Assembly (NCBI GenBank): GCA_905236615.1 | Contig: CAJORC010000252.1 | Span: 1-13,010 of the forward strand | DNA length: 13,010 nt | DNA from: an uncultured Lachnospiraceae bacterium | GTDB lineage: Bacteria; Bacillota; Clostridia; Lachnospirales; Lachnospiraceae | Direction of reading: 5' to 3' | Shown here: one piece after another, positions 1 through 7,302 of the stretch | Layout of the letters: the number at the start of each line of letters is the position of its first letter | Numbering within the stretch: position 1 is the first letter of the stretch | The notes under the pieces: model-generated | What the model was told of the DNA's origin: nothing | Database searches by the model: none | What the model saw: only the letters and a program-made list of their open reading frames with translations | Translations under genes and position numbers: made by a program

Positions 1-1
1 C

Positions 2-361
2 TGCGTCGGAAAATGTATTGTTGAAACTATCAATGGTGAAATAACTCCGGAAAAAATAGTACATATATTGAGCAGTTATTCCGCAGCTGCTTCGAAAAGG
101 CTTCTTTTCAGAGGAAACTGCGTGATAAGTCATGAGACTGCGGAATACTTAAATGAGATCGGAATACTTCTGATAGGTGTCGAGGCTGATACGGTAGGCG
201 ATTTCGATATTCATTACGAATTACTTAGAAAAAATATGGTAATACTGGAAAACCTTGACCTTAAGGAAGTGGAAGACGGAGAATACTATCTTTCAGCTGC
301 ACCGATAAAACTGTCGGGACTTGACGGTGCACCGGTAAGAGCATTTCTGCTCACGATATAG
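2..361 (+). CDS. Cyclase family protein (kynurenine formamidase-like), 3' part only
   Basis: The reading frame is open from base 2 and gives the last 119 residues of a protein whose start lies outside the window. The C-terminal half resembles the cyclase/arylformamidase family (PF04199). It has an RLLFR strand, a GVEADTVGDFDIH stretch followed by a helix and VILENLDL, and a closing segment with LSGLDGAPVRA. These match the family's 'G-D-x(n)-H-x-x-L...ENL...L-P-x-K-L-x-G-x-D-G-A-P-x-R-A' ending. Family members are metal-dependent hydrolases acting on N-formylkynurenine or other amide, ester or lactone substrates. The metal-binding HxGTHxDxPxH motif would be N-terminal and is not visible, so the substrate and activity cannot be judged. 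The stop codon lies inside the ribosome binding site of the next gene, so the two are probably co-transcribed and translationally coupled. The family call is fairly sure; the precise function is unknown. Confidence 0.8.
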   Translation, partial: CVGKCIVETINGEITPEKIVHILSSYSAAASKRLLFRGNCVISHETAEYLNEIGILLIGVEADTVGDFDIHYELLRKNMVILENLDLKEVEDGEYYLSAAPIKLSGLDGAPVRAFLLTI

Positions 362-366
362 GAGGT
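360..366 (+). promoter_or_regulatory. Ribosome binding site containing the upstream stop codon
   Basis: A perfect AGGAGGT Shine-Dalgarno lies 10 nt before the ATG at 377. The TAG stop of the preceding cyclase gene (359-361) shares its last two bases with it. A ribosome terminating there sits on the site that initiates the next gene, which suggests translational coupling. Confidence 0.85.
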
Positions 367-376
367 AAGAATTAAA

Positions 377-1081
377 ATGCGTTTGGATAAACTGCTTTCT
401 GATATGGATATGGCGAGCAGGAGCGAATTAAAGAAAAATATAAGAAAAGGACTGGTAACTGTTAACGGAGAAATAGTCAAAGATCCTTCAACGGCTCTTA
501 ACGGGGATGAAAAAATCGTTTACTGCGGAGAAGAGTTGACTTATTCCGAATTTGAATATTTCATGCTTAATAAGCCTGCTGGAGTTCTGTCAGCGAGCAT
601 GGATAAAAAGCAGAAGACGGTAATAGACCTCATAGACTGCCGGCATAGAAAAGACCTTTTCCCGGTGGGCCGTCTTGATAAAGACACCGTTGGATTGCTG
701 CTGATCACAAATGACGGACAGCTGGCTCATGAACTTCTGGCACCGAATAAACATGTGGATAAAAGCTATTTTGTAAGAGTGGATGCAGATCTGGATGAAA
801 ATGATACAGCTGCATTTGAAAAGGGTATCGAACTGGAAGATTTTACCACACTACCTGCAAAGCTTGAAATAAAGGCAGATTCAAAAAATGAAGCGATAGT
901 GACTATTCATGAGGGTAAATTCCACGAGATAAAAAGAATGTTTCACGCCTGCGGCAAAGAAGTTGTTTACTTAAAGAGGCTTACAATGGGTTCGCTAAAA
1001 TTAGACGAAAGCCTGAAAGAAGGAGAATACAGGAAATTAACAGAGGAAGAACTTGCTGATATAAAGAAAAGCGTTGTCTGA
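377..1081 (+). CDS. rsuA: RsuA/RluB-family rRNA pseudouridine synthase
   Basis: This 234-residue protein isomerises a specific uridine in ribosomal RNA to pseudouridine; the closest characterised relative is RsuA (16S U516). Residues 1-48 form an S4 RNA-binding domain (MRLDKLLSDM, then LVTVNGEIVKDP). The catalytic domain follows: LNKPAGVLS near 64-72, the signature GRLDKDTVGLLL at 98-109 with catalytic Asp101, KSYFVRV near 129-135, and the C-terminal EGKFHEIKRMF at 179-189 with LKR at 199-201. Length matches RsuA (about 230 residues), and nothing essential is missing. The start is fixed by the AGGAGG site 10 nt upstream. It is probably co-transcribed with the cyclase gene before it, and a hairpin terminator overlaps its final codons. 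The family call is secure. RsuA versus RluB, RluE or RluF specificity cannot be settled from sequence, so the symbol is provisional. Confidence 0.85.
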   Translation: MRLDKLLSDMDMASRSELKKNIRKGLVTVNGEIVKDPSTALNGDEKIVYCGEELTYSEFEYFMLNKPAGVLSASMDKKQKTVIDLIDCRHRKDLFPVGRLDKDTVGLLLITNDGQLAHELLAPNKHVDKSYFVRVDADLDENDTAAFEKGIELEDFTTLPAKLEIKADSKNEAIVTIHEGKFHEIKRMFHACGKEVVYLKRLTMGSLKLDESLKEGEYRKLTEEELADIKKSVV

Positions 1082-1105
1082 AAAATAAACAGACAACGCT
1101 TTTTT
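1067..1105. terminator. Bidirectional intrinsic terminator between convergent genes
   Basis: A perfect inverted repeat, AGCGTTGTCTG (1070-1080) and CAGACAACGCT (1090-1100), encloses a 9-nt A-rich loop. It is followed by five T on the plus strand (1101-1105) and preceded by four A (1067-1070), which read as a T tract on the minus strand. The A and T tracts can extend the stem to 14 bp. It ends both the pseudouridine synthase transcript and the convergent giant activase-like gene, whose stop lies 22 bp to the right. The left arm contains the last codons and part of the stop of the synthase gene. Confidence 0.92.
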
Positions 1106-1122
1106 CTCTTTTATAAAATGAA

Positions 1123-4100
1123 TCAAGATCTTACAAATGACTCTTCAGGACGAACCAGAGTTGAATTTGAATCATTTTCATCAACCTGTTTTTCGTTAAG
1201 CTTCTTTTTAGCTGTTGAAAGCATAAGCTTGATCCTGTTAAGCTGGTTAACTTCTGAAGCACCGGGATCATAATCGATAGCGACGATATTTGCACCGGGA
1301 TGCTTCTTCCTTATTGCCTTGATAACACCTTTTCCGACTACATGGTTAGGCAGGCAGCCGAAAGGCTGGGCACAGACAATATTTCCGACACCGCTGTGTA
1401 TAAGTTCCAGCATTTCTCCGGTCAGGAACCATCCTTCACCGGTCTGGTTACCGATATCAACGATATCCTTTGCATAATCAACAAGAGTTCCTATATGAGC
1501 CGGGGCTTCGAAATGCTTTGATTTCTTTAATTCTCCGGCTGCGGCACCGCGCATAAACTCCATTATCTTTATTCCGAGCCATGCATTTCTTGCAGTCTTC
1601 TTAGAAGTTCCGAGTTTCTGAGCCTTATAAATCTGGTTATAGAAACAATAAAGCAGGAAACCGATAAGGTCAGGTACAACAGGTTCAGCACCTTCAGACT
1701 CTAAGAGATCCGAAAGATGATTGTTTGCTGCAGGCATGAACTTTACAAGAATCTCGCCGACAATACCTACACGCGGCTTTCTCATATCTTCATCGATATC
1801 TATATTGTCAAAGTCTCTTACGATCTCACGGCAAAGCTTTCTGAACTTAAAGAACGAAGGCTTCTTTTCGGATACGAAATCCTGACATACCTTAAGCCAT
1901 TTCTCGTGTACAGCATTTACAGATCCCTTAACCTTTTCGTAAGGTCTCATTCTGAGAATACAGCGAAGGAATATATCACCGAATGTCAGACCGTACATGG
2001 CCTTTATCAAAAGCTCACGCGAAACCTTGAATCCCGGATTGCTTTCCAGACCTACGAGGTTTAAGGAAATAACCGGAATATAATCCATATTTGCCTTTTC
2101 AAGAGCACGTCTGATAAATCCGATATAGTTTGTGGCTCTGCATCCGCCGCCTGTCTGAGACATAATGATAGCTGTCTTGTGAAGGTCGTATTTACCGGAA
2201 AGCAGAGAGTCCATTATCTGTCCGATGACCATAAGTGACGGGTAGCAGGCATCGTTGTTAACATATTTAAGACCAACATCAACTGCTTCACGTCCGTCGT
2301 TATCAAGAATAACAAGATTGTATCCGGCACTCTTGAAGACTGTTTCGATCAGGTCGAAATGAACAGGTGACATCTGGGGGCAAAGAATGGTATAACCCTG
2401 CGCCTGCATTTCTTCTGTATAAACAACCCTCTTGTATGCAGCAGATCTGATCTCTCGTTTTTCCTCTTTTTTATCCTTTACACGAAGTGCAGCGAGCAAT
2501 GAACGTACACGGATCCTTGCGGCACCGAGGTTATTAACTTCGTCGATCTTCAGACAGGTATAAATCTTTCCTGATGAAGAAAGAATTTCATAAACCTGAT
2601 CTGTTGTAACGGCATCAAGACCGCAGCCGAAAGAATTAAGCTGTATAAGGTCAAGGTCATCCCTTGTCTTTACAAATTCAGCGGCAGCATAAAGCCTTGT
2701 ATGATACATCCACTGGTCCATTACACGGAGCTCTCTGTCGATCGTTCCGAGATGAGATATCGAATCCTCGGTCAGAACACAGATATCATGCTGGGTGATG
2801 AGCTCAGGTATTCCGTGGTTGATCTCAGGATCAATATGATAAGGACGGCCTGCAAGCACGATACCACGCTTGTTGTTCTGCTGCATATAACGGAGAGTTT
2901 CCTCACCGCGACGCTGAACATCACGTCTTGCAGCGGCAAGCTCCTTCCATGCTTTCTGAACAGCCTTGATAACAAGTGAGGGCTGGACATCGGGGAAAGC
3001 CTCGATTAGTCTGGGATAAATAGTATCCTGTGATGCAAACGAAAGCATGGGTTTTATGAAATTAATCTGTCCGTCAGTTATCTCGTCCACATTATTTTTG
3101 ATATTTTCGGGATAAGAGGTAACAATAGGGCAGTTATAATGATTTCCTGCATCCTTAAATTCTTCCCTTTCGTAGAAGATCGAGGGATAGAATATTGTTT
3201 TGATTCCGTGCTTGATGAGCCATGAAATATGTCCGTGTGCAAGCTTTGCAGGATAACACTCGGATTCACTTGGTATCGATTCAATACCTAATGAATATAT
3301 ATCATGCGTTGAGCGCGGTGAAAGCACAACTTCGTAACCCAGCTCTGTTAGGAATGTAAACCAGAACGGGTAATTCTCGTACATATTAAGTACTCTGGGG
3401 ATACCGATCTTTCCTCTGGGAGCTTCATCAGCCGGAAGAGGTTCGTAATCAAATATCCTGTGATACTTGTAATCATAAAGATTAGGAATGTCCTTATGGG
3501 CATTGGCCTTACCGATACCCTTTTCGCAGCGGTTACCTGAAATAAAGGTACGTCCGCCGGTGAAACGGTTGATGGTCAGACGGCAGTGGTTTGTACAGCC
3601 CTGACATTTTGCCATTGAAGTAGTATATTCAAGCTCGTTGATCTGCTTTATTGAGAGCATTGTAGACTCTGTACCGGCCTCGTGGCGCTCGCGTGCAATA
3701 AGGGCTGCACCAAATGCACCCATGATACCTGCGATATCAGGTCTTACAGCCTCGCAGTCAGCAATTTTCTCGAAAGAACGGAGTACTGCGTTGTTATAGA
3801 AAGTTCCGCCCTGAACGACGATCTTTTTACCGAGCTCGGAAGCATCCGAAACCTTGATAACCTTGAAAAGAGCATTCTTTATAACGGAATAGGCAAGTCC
3901 GGCAGAGATATCCGAAACCTCAGCGCCTTCCTTCTGTGCCTGTTTAACCTTTGAATTCATGAAAACAGTACATCTTGTACCGAGATCTATAGGATGCTCG
4001 GCAAAAAGAGCTTCGGATGCAAAGTCTTCAACTGAGAAATTCAGGGATTTTGCAAAAGTCTCGATAAAGGAGCCGCATCCTGAAGAACATGCCTCGTTAA

Positions 4101-5412
4101 GCTGAACGGAATCTACAGAATGGTTCTTTATCTTGATACATTTCATATCCTGTCCGCCGATATCGAGGATGCAGTCAACTTCGGGCTCGAAGAAAGAAGC
4201 TGCATAGTAATGTGCAACTGTCTCAACTTCGCCTTCATCCAACATAAGGGCAGATTTAATAAGAGCTTCACCATATCCCGTGGAGCATGCACCAACGATG
4301 CGCACTGAATGGGGCTTAAGCTCATAGATTTCTTTTATTGATTTGATCGCAGTTTTTAACGGAGAGCCGTTATTGCTCGAATAAAACGAATAGAGGAGCT
4401 TTCCTTCTTCTGAAATAAGGGCACACTTTGTAGTGGTTGAACCTGCGTCGATACCGAGGTAGGCATTTCCCTTGTAAGAAGCAAGGTCTGCTGATTCTAC
4501 CTTATGTCTGGCATGACGCTCCTTAAACTCCTTATATTCAGCCTCGTCAGCGAAAAGAGGCTCCATACGTGCAACCTCGAATGCGATCTTGATATCTCCT
4601 TTAAGCTGTTCGATGATAGAGCTTAAAGAAACAGTTTCCTCTTCGTGATTGAGGGCAGAACCGATCGCAGCAAAAAGGTGTGAGTGATCCGGAGCTATAG
4701 TGTGCTCTGCATCAAGATTTAAGGTCCTGATGAATGCCTTCTTTAATTCCGAAAGGAAATGAAGCGGTCCGCCGAGGAAAGCAACATGTCCTCTGATGGG
4801 TTTTCCGCAGGCAAGTCCTGAAATAGTCTGATTTACTACTGCCTGAAAGATTGAAGCAGCAAGGTCTTCCTTTGCGGCACCCTCATTGATAAGAGGCTGT
4901 ATATCACTCTTTGCAAAAACACCGCATCTTGCAGCAATAGTATATAAAGACTGGTAATTTTTAGCGTATTCATTTAATCCGGAAGCGTCAGTATGAAGAA
5001 GAGAAGCCATCTGGTCAATGAAAGAACCTGTACCGCCGGCACAGATACCGTTCATACGCTGCTCGATATTTCCATCTTCGAAATATATGATCTTTGCATC
5101 TTCACCGCCAAGCTCGATGGCAACATCTGTATTGGGCGCATAATCCTGAAGAGCAGTGGATACGGCAACAACTTCCTGAACAAAAGGAATATTAAGACAC
5201 TGGGCAAGAGTAAGTCCGCCTGAACCGGTAATGACCGGGGCAACATCCACATCGCCTGTCTCTTTAAATGCATCCTCTAAAAGCTCACGAAGAGTTTCCT
5301 TTATATTTGCATAATGACGTCTGTAATCGGAATATTTTCTGTTCTTATGCTCGTCAAGGAGCGCAACTTTAACAGTTGTAGAACCAATATCTATTCCCAG
5401 TGAATACTTCAT
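1123..5412 (-). CDS. Giant acyl-CoA dehydratase activase-related protein (two activase ATPase modules plus two HgdA/B-like modules)
   Basis: This protein has 1429 residues. Residues 1-260 form an ASKHA-fold activase (BcrA/BadF/HgdC type) with [10 protein letters not shown] at 6-15, ELGGED at 100-105, Cys124 in [10 protein letters not shown] and Cys163 in [10 protein letters not shown]. Residues 317-575 form a second activase with [16 protein letters not shown] at 417-422, Cys442 and Cys481. A CxxCxxxC cluster follows (603, 606, 610, plus 629), then a DUF2229-like region (about 668-980) and an HgdB-related region (about 1005-1400). HgdC-type activases hydrolyse ATP to inject low-potential electrons into a dehydratase iron-sulfur cluster. 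The order matches a widespread anaerobe protein (COG1924 twice, COG3580, COG3581) whose reaction is unknown to me. No signal peptide is seen, so it is probably cytoplasmic, and no dehydratase or CoA-transferase gene is nearby. The start has a GAGG site 10 nt upstream (plus-strand 5423-5426) and its own promoter. Domain calls are strong; the physiological role is unassigned. Confidence 0.9.
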   Translation of the reverse strand: MKYSLGIDIGSTTVKVALLDEHKNRKYSDYRRHYANIKETLRELLEDAFKETGDVDVAPVITGSGGLTLAQCLNIPFVQEVVAVSTALQDYAPNTDVAIELGGEDAKIIYFEDGNIEQRMNGICAGGTGSFIDQMASLLHTDASGLNEYAKNYQSLYTIAARCGVFAKSDIQPLINEGAAKEDLAASIFQAVVNQTISGLACGKPIRGHVAFLGGPLHFLSELKKAFIRTLNLDAEHTIAPDHSHLFAAIGSALNHEEETVSLSSIIEQLKGDIKIAFEVARMEPLFADEAEYKEFKERHARHKVESADLASYKGNAYLGIDAGSTTTKCALISEEGKLLYSFYSSNNGSPLKTAIKSIKEIYELKPHSVRIVGACSTGYGEALIKSALMLDEGEVETVAHYYAASFFEPEVDCILDIGGQDMKCIKIKNHSVDSVQLNEACSSGCGSFIETFAKSLNFSVEDFASEALFAEHPIDLGTRCTVFMNSKVKQAQKEGAEVSDISAGLAYSVIKNALFKVIKVSDASELGKKIVVQGGTFYNNAVLRSFEKIADCEAVRPDIAGIMGAFGAALIARERHEAGTESTMLSIKQINELEYTTSMAKCQGCTNHCRLTINRFTGGRTFISGNRCEKGIGKANAHKDIPNLYDYKYHRIFDYEPLPADEAPRGKIGIPRVLNMYENYPFWFTFLTELGYEVVLSPRSTHDIYSLGIESIPSESECYPAKLAHGHISWLIKHGIKTIFYPSIFYEREEFKDAGNHYNCPIVTSYPENIKNNVDEITDGQINFIKPMLSFASQDTIYPRLIEAFPDVQPSLVIKAVQKAWKELAAARRDVQRRGEETLRYMQQNNKRGIVLAGRPYHIDPEINHGIPELITQHDICVLTEDSISHLGTIDRELRVMDQWMYHTRLYAAAEFVKTRDDLDLIQLNSFGCGLDAVTTDQVYEILSSSGKIYTCLKIDEVNNLGAARIRVRSLLAALRVKDKKEEKREIRSAAYKRVVYTEEMQAQGYTILCPQMSPVHFDLIETVFKSAGYNLVILDNDGREAVDVGLKYVNNDACYPSLMVIGQIMDSLLSGKYDLHKTAIIMSQTGGGCRATNYIGFIRRALEKANMDYIPVISLNLVGLESNPGFKVSRELLIKAMYGLTFGDIFLRCILRMRPYEKVKGSVNAVHEKWLKVCQDFVSEKKPSFFKFRKLCREIVRDFDNIDIDEDMRKPRVGIVGEILVKFMPAANNHLSDLLESEGAEPVVPDLIGFLLYCFYNQIYKAQKLGTSKKTARNAWLGIKIMEFMRGAAAGELKKSKHFEAPAHIGTLVDYAKDIVDIGNQTGEGWFLTGEMLELIHSGVGNIVCAQPFGCLPNHVVGKGVIKAIRKKHPGANIVAIDYDPGASEVNQLNRIKLMLSTAKKKLNEKQVDENDSNSTLVRPEESFVRS

Positions 5413-5460
5413 AAGTAATAAACCTCAAAAAAGCAACAAAATTTCAAGATAACATTCCAT

Positions 5461-5489
5461 AGTATACGACGAGATTAGAAATTTATCAA
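5461..5489 (-). promoter_or_regulatory. Sigma-A promoter for the giant activase-like gene
   Basis: Read on the minus strand, a -35 box TTGATA (plus positions 5484-5489) is followed by exactly 17 bp and a -10 box TATACT (5461-5466). Transcription would start near 5454, giving a leader of roughly 40 nt with a GAGG ribosome binding site. The boxes match consensus at 5/6 and 5/6. Confidence 0.82.
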
Positions 5490-5491
5490 GC

Positions 5492-5520
5492 TTTTCAAAA
5501 ATGAACAAATGTGCTATGAT
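5492..5520 (+). promoter_or_regulatory. Extended -10 sigma-A promoter for the rightward operon
   Basis: A -10 box TATGAT (5515-5520) is preceded by TGC, an extended -10 element, and by a weaker -35 box TTTTCA (5492-5497) at a 17-bp spacing. It lies back to back with the minus-strand promoter, the two -35 boxes being separated by 2 bp. The predicted start near 5527 gives a leader of about 100 nt before the TTG start at 5627. Confidence 0.7.
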
Positions 5521-5626
5521 TAGTCTTTGAAATATATATTATGCGCGATTTAAGATTATCATAGGAATAAAGCAGTTCATTATGGTCATTTTGACCTTGA
5601 TATCTTATAATTTGGAGGTTACAGGC
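5521..5626 (+). promoter_or_regulatory. 5' leader of the rightward operon with small hairpin and strong Shine-Dalgarno
   Basis: This roughly 100-nt leader is AT-rich. It contains a short inverted repeat, GGTCA-TTT-TGACC (5584-5596), able to form a 5-bp hairpin or act as a small palindromic operator. A GGAGG ribosome binding site (5614-5618) lies 8 nt before the TTG start. I see no known riboswitch architecture, and no poly-T tract that would make the hairpin a terminator. Confidence 0.4.
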
Positions 5627-6523
5627 TTGGATAATATGCTTAACAGAATGGAAAGAAAATTTGGCAGATATGCCATTCACGATCTGACGAGAATAATAAT
5701 TATTACATATATAATAGGATATTTATTGCAATTTATGGGACTGACGGGCTATGTTTCCATGAATCCATATAATGTGATAAATCATTTTCAAATCTGGAGA
5801 GTTGTTACATGGATTCTGATGCCGCCGTCGGATCTGAGTATTTTTACTATAATAATGCTCATATTTTATTATTCTATCGGAACGTCACTTGAAAGAACAT
5901 GGGGAGCTTTCCGATATAACGTTTACATGCTTTCGGGACTCTTATTTACCGTAATAGGTGCATTTGCGGTTTATTTTATAGGAAACCTGTTCGGTACGGC
6001 TACGATTATGGGATATTCACTTGATCCCGCAAATTTCGGATTCCTGATTTCGACTTTTGTAACTACATATTATATCAACATGTCGATCTTTCTGGCTTTT
6101 GCGGCAAATTATCCGGACATGCAGATATTGCTGTATTTCCTGATCCCTATAAAGATAAAGTGGATCGCAATACTTGATGCTGTTTATATCGCATGGCATC
6201 TTGTAAATGTCCCGTGGTACGGAAAGGTTATAATTGTTGTTTCACTGCTTAATTTCCTGATATTCTACCTGTCTACCTTCAATCTGAAGAGTTCTAAGGC
6301 GGGAAGTTTTCAGCGCAGTGCATCTTTCGGCAGGAGAACGTCAGCACAAAGGAGTGCAAGGGCTTATACGTCTCGCGGAGGAGGTATTTCAAAGCATAAG
6401 TGCGCGGTTTGCGGCAGAACCGAGCTTGATGATCCGACTCTTGAGTTCCGTTTTTGCTCCAAATGCAACGGAAATTATGAGTACTGTCAGGATCATCTCT
6501 TTACACATAAACACGTAGAATAA
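5627..6523 (+). CDS. Rhomboid-like multi-pass membrane protein with C-terminal zinc ribbon, probably non-proteolytic
   Basis: I chose the TTG at 5627 because GGAGG lies 8 nt upstream; the in-frame ATG at 5582 has no such site and the ATG at 5636 is too far from it. The 298-residue product has about six hydrophobic segments (roughly residues 21-38, 57-82, 98-122, 135-160, 166-187, 197-217). WRVVTW (57-62) and GTSLERTWGAF (85-95) resemble the conserved 'WR' and 'LE-x-x-W/F-G' features of rhomboid and derlin folds. The GxSG serine-protease motif expected at the start of the fourth helix is not recognisable; DPANFGF stands there. A His occurs in WHLVN near the last helix. After a basic Ser/Arg-rich linker (about 222-253), the tail has CAVC (259-262), CSKC (277-280), Cys287 and several His, typical of a zinc ribbon. 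It is likely the first gene of the operon, 14 nt before the sigma-like gene. The fold call is moderate; loss of protease activity is inferred. Confidence 0.72.
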   Translation: MDNMLNRMERKFGRYAIHDLTRIIIITYIIGYLLQFMGLTGYVSMNPYNVINHFQIWRVVTWILMPPSDLSIFTIIMLIFYYSIGTSLERTWGAFRYNVYMLSGLLFTVIGAFAVYFIGNLFGTATIMGYSLDPANFGFLISTFVTTYYINMSIFLAFAANYPDMQILLYFLIPIKIKWIAILDAVYIAWHLVNVPWYGKVIIVVSLLNFLIFYLSTFNLKSSKAGSFQRSASFGRRTSAQRSARAYTSRGGGISKHKCAVCGRTELDDPTLEFRFCSKCNGNYEYCQDHLFTHKHVE

Positions 6524-6537
6524 GGAAAGTTTATTTA

Positions 6538-7281
6538 ATGGACGCAAAAGAATATAAAAAAGTTTTGGATGCTGCGGTTCGTGCGGCACATGAAAATCAT
6601 AATTATATTACGGAAGAATCATTTGATGATTTTTTTAAGCCTTTGGAATTGACCGACGAACAGAAAAGACTTACGAAGGAATATTTTACGGGCTTAAATA
6701 TAAAGTTCGGAGAATGGGACGGAAGCGGCGATGATGAATTGACGCTTGATGAAACTGACGGTAATTATCTTAAATTTTACTTAGAAGAACTTTCAGAGCT
6801 TCCTGAATTTGCGGAAGAAGAAAAGACCGAGATAATCCGAGCTGCTATTGAGGACGATGATGATGACGCAAAGCAGAAGCTTATAAATATGCATCTGTCT
6901 GATGTTGTGGATATCGCAAGACTCTACGTTTATCACGGTATGCCTCTTGAAGATCTGATCGGAGAAGGAAATATCGGACTTATGATGGCGGTAGATCTTC
7001 TTGGAACGGTCGAAAAAGCCGAGGAAGTTGAGGGACTTATCGGAAAGACCATCATGGATGCGATGGATGCAGCGATTGCAAGAGACAGTGAGGACAGAAG
7101 CGGCATAGACGAAGTGCTTGAACGTCTTGAAAACATCAGCAAAGCCGCAAAGGAATTGTCGGAAGATCTTAGACGTGATGTTAATTCGGAAGAACTTGCC
7201 AAAGAAACCGGTATCGATATAGAAGACATTTATGAAGCCATAAGAATCACCGGCGGCAAGATAGAAGGACTTGTAAAATAA
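6538..7281 (+). CDS. Degenerate sigma-70-like protein lacking region 4
   Basis: This acidic 247-residue protein follows the order of a primary sigma factor. Residues about 5-57 resemble region 1.1 (HNYITEESFDDFF, then LTDEQ and LNIKFGEW). Residues 76-105 resemble region 1.2 (YLKFYLEELSELP), and 111-155 strongly resemble regions 2.1-2.2 (LINMHLSDVVDIARLYV, GMPLEDLIGEGNIGLMMAVD). Residues about 190-240 resemble region 3 (EDLRRDVNSEELAKETGI). Region 2.2 normally binds the clamp helices of RNA polymerase beta' and is well kept. The aromatic, basic helix of regions 2.3-2.4 that melts and reads the -10 element is replaced by a segment (157-182) with no Trp, Tyr or Phe, and region 4, which reads -35, is absent. 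It might bind core polymerase without normal promoter recognition, or be a decaying paralogue; both are inference. A weak AAGGAAAG site precedes the ATG by about 10 nt. It lies between the rhomboid-like and M16 peptidase genes. Confidence 0.75.
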   Translation: MDAKEYKKVLDAAVRAAHENHNYITEESFDDFFKPLELTDEQKRLTKEYFTGLNIKFGEWDGSGDDELTLDETDGNYLKFYLEELSELPEFAEEEKTEIIRAAIEDDDDDAKQKLINMHLSDVVDIARLYVYHGMPLEDLIGEGNIGLMMAVDLLGTVEKAEEVEGLIGKTIMDAMDAAIARDSEDRSGIDEVLERLENISKAAKELSEDLRRDVNSEELAKETGIDIEDIYEAIRITGGKIEGLVK

Positions 7282-7302
7282 AAACTGATCGGAGAGAAAT
7301 AT

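Noticed and set aside
1717..2064. 115-codon plus-strand ORF opposite the giant activase-like gene
   Set aside because: It lies within well-conserved coding sequence on the other strand, has no good ribosome binding site and no recognisable domain.
4993..5223. 76-codon plus-strand ORF within the activase-like gene
   Set aside because: It is opposite the conserved first activase module and has no independent support.
5606..5611. Perfect TATAAT just before the rhomboid-like gene
   Set aside because: Transcription from it would start at about the Shine-Dalgarno, removing the RBS from the transcript, and no good -35 lies 16-18 bp upstream (TGGTCA at 17 bp). The extended -10 promoter at 5492-5520 fits better.
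5582..5626. Upstream ATG start at 5582 for the rhomboid-like protein
   Set aside because: It would add 15 residues with no ribosome binding site, and the GGAGG at 5614-5618 would fall inside the coding sequence. TTG at 5627 has ideal 8-nt spacing.
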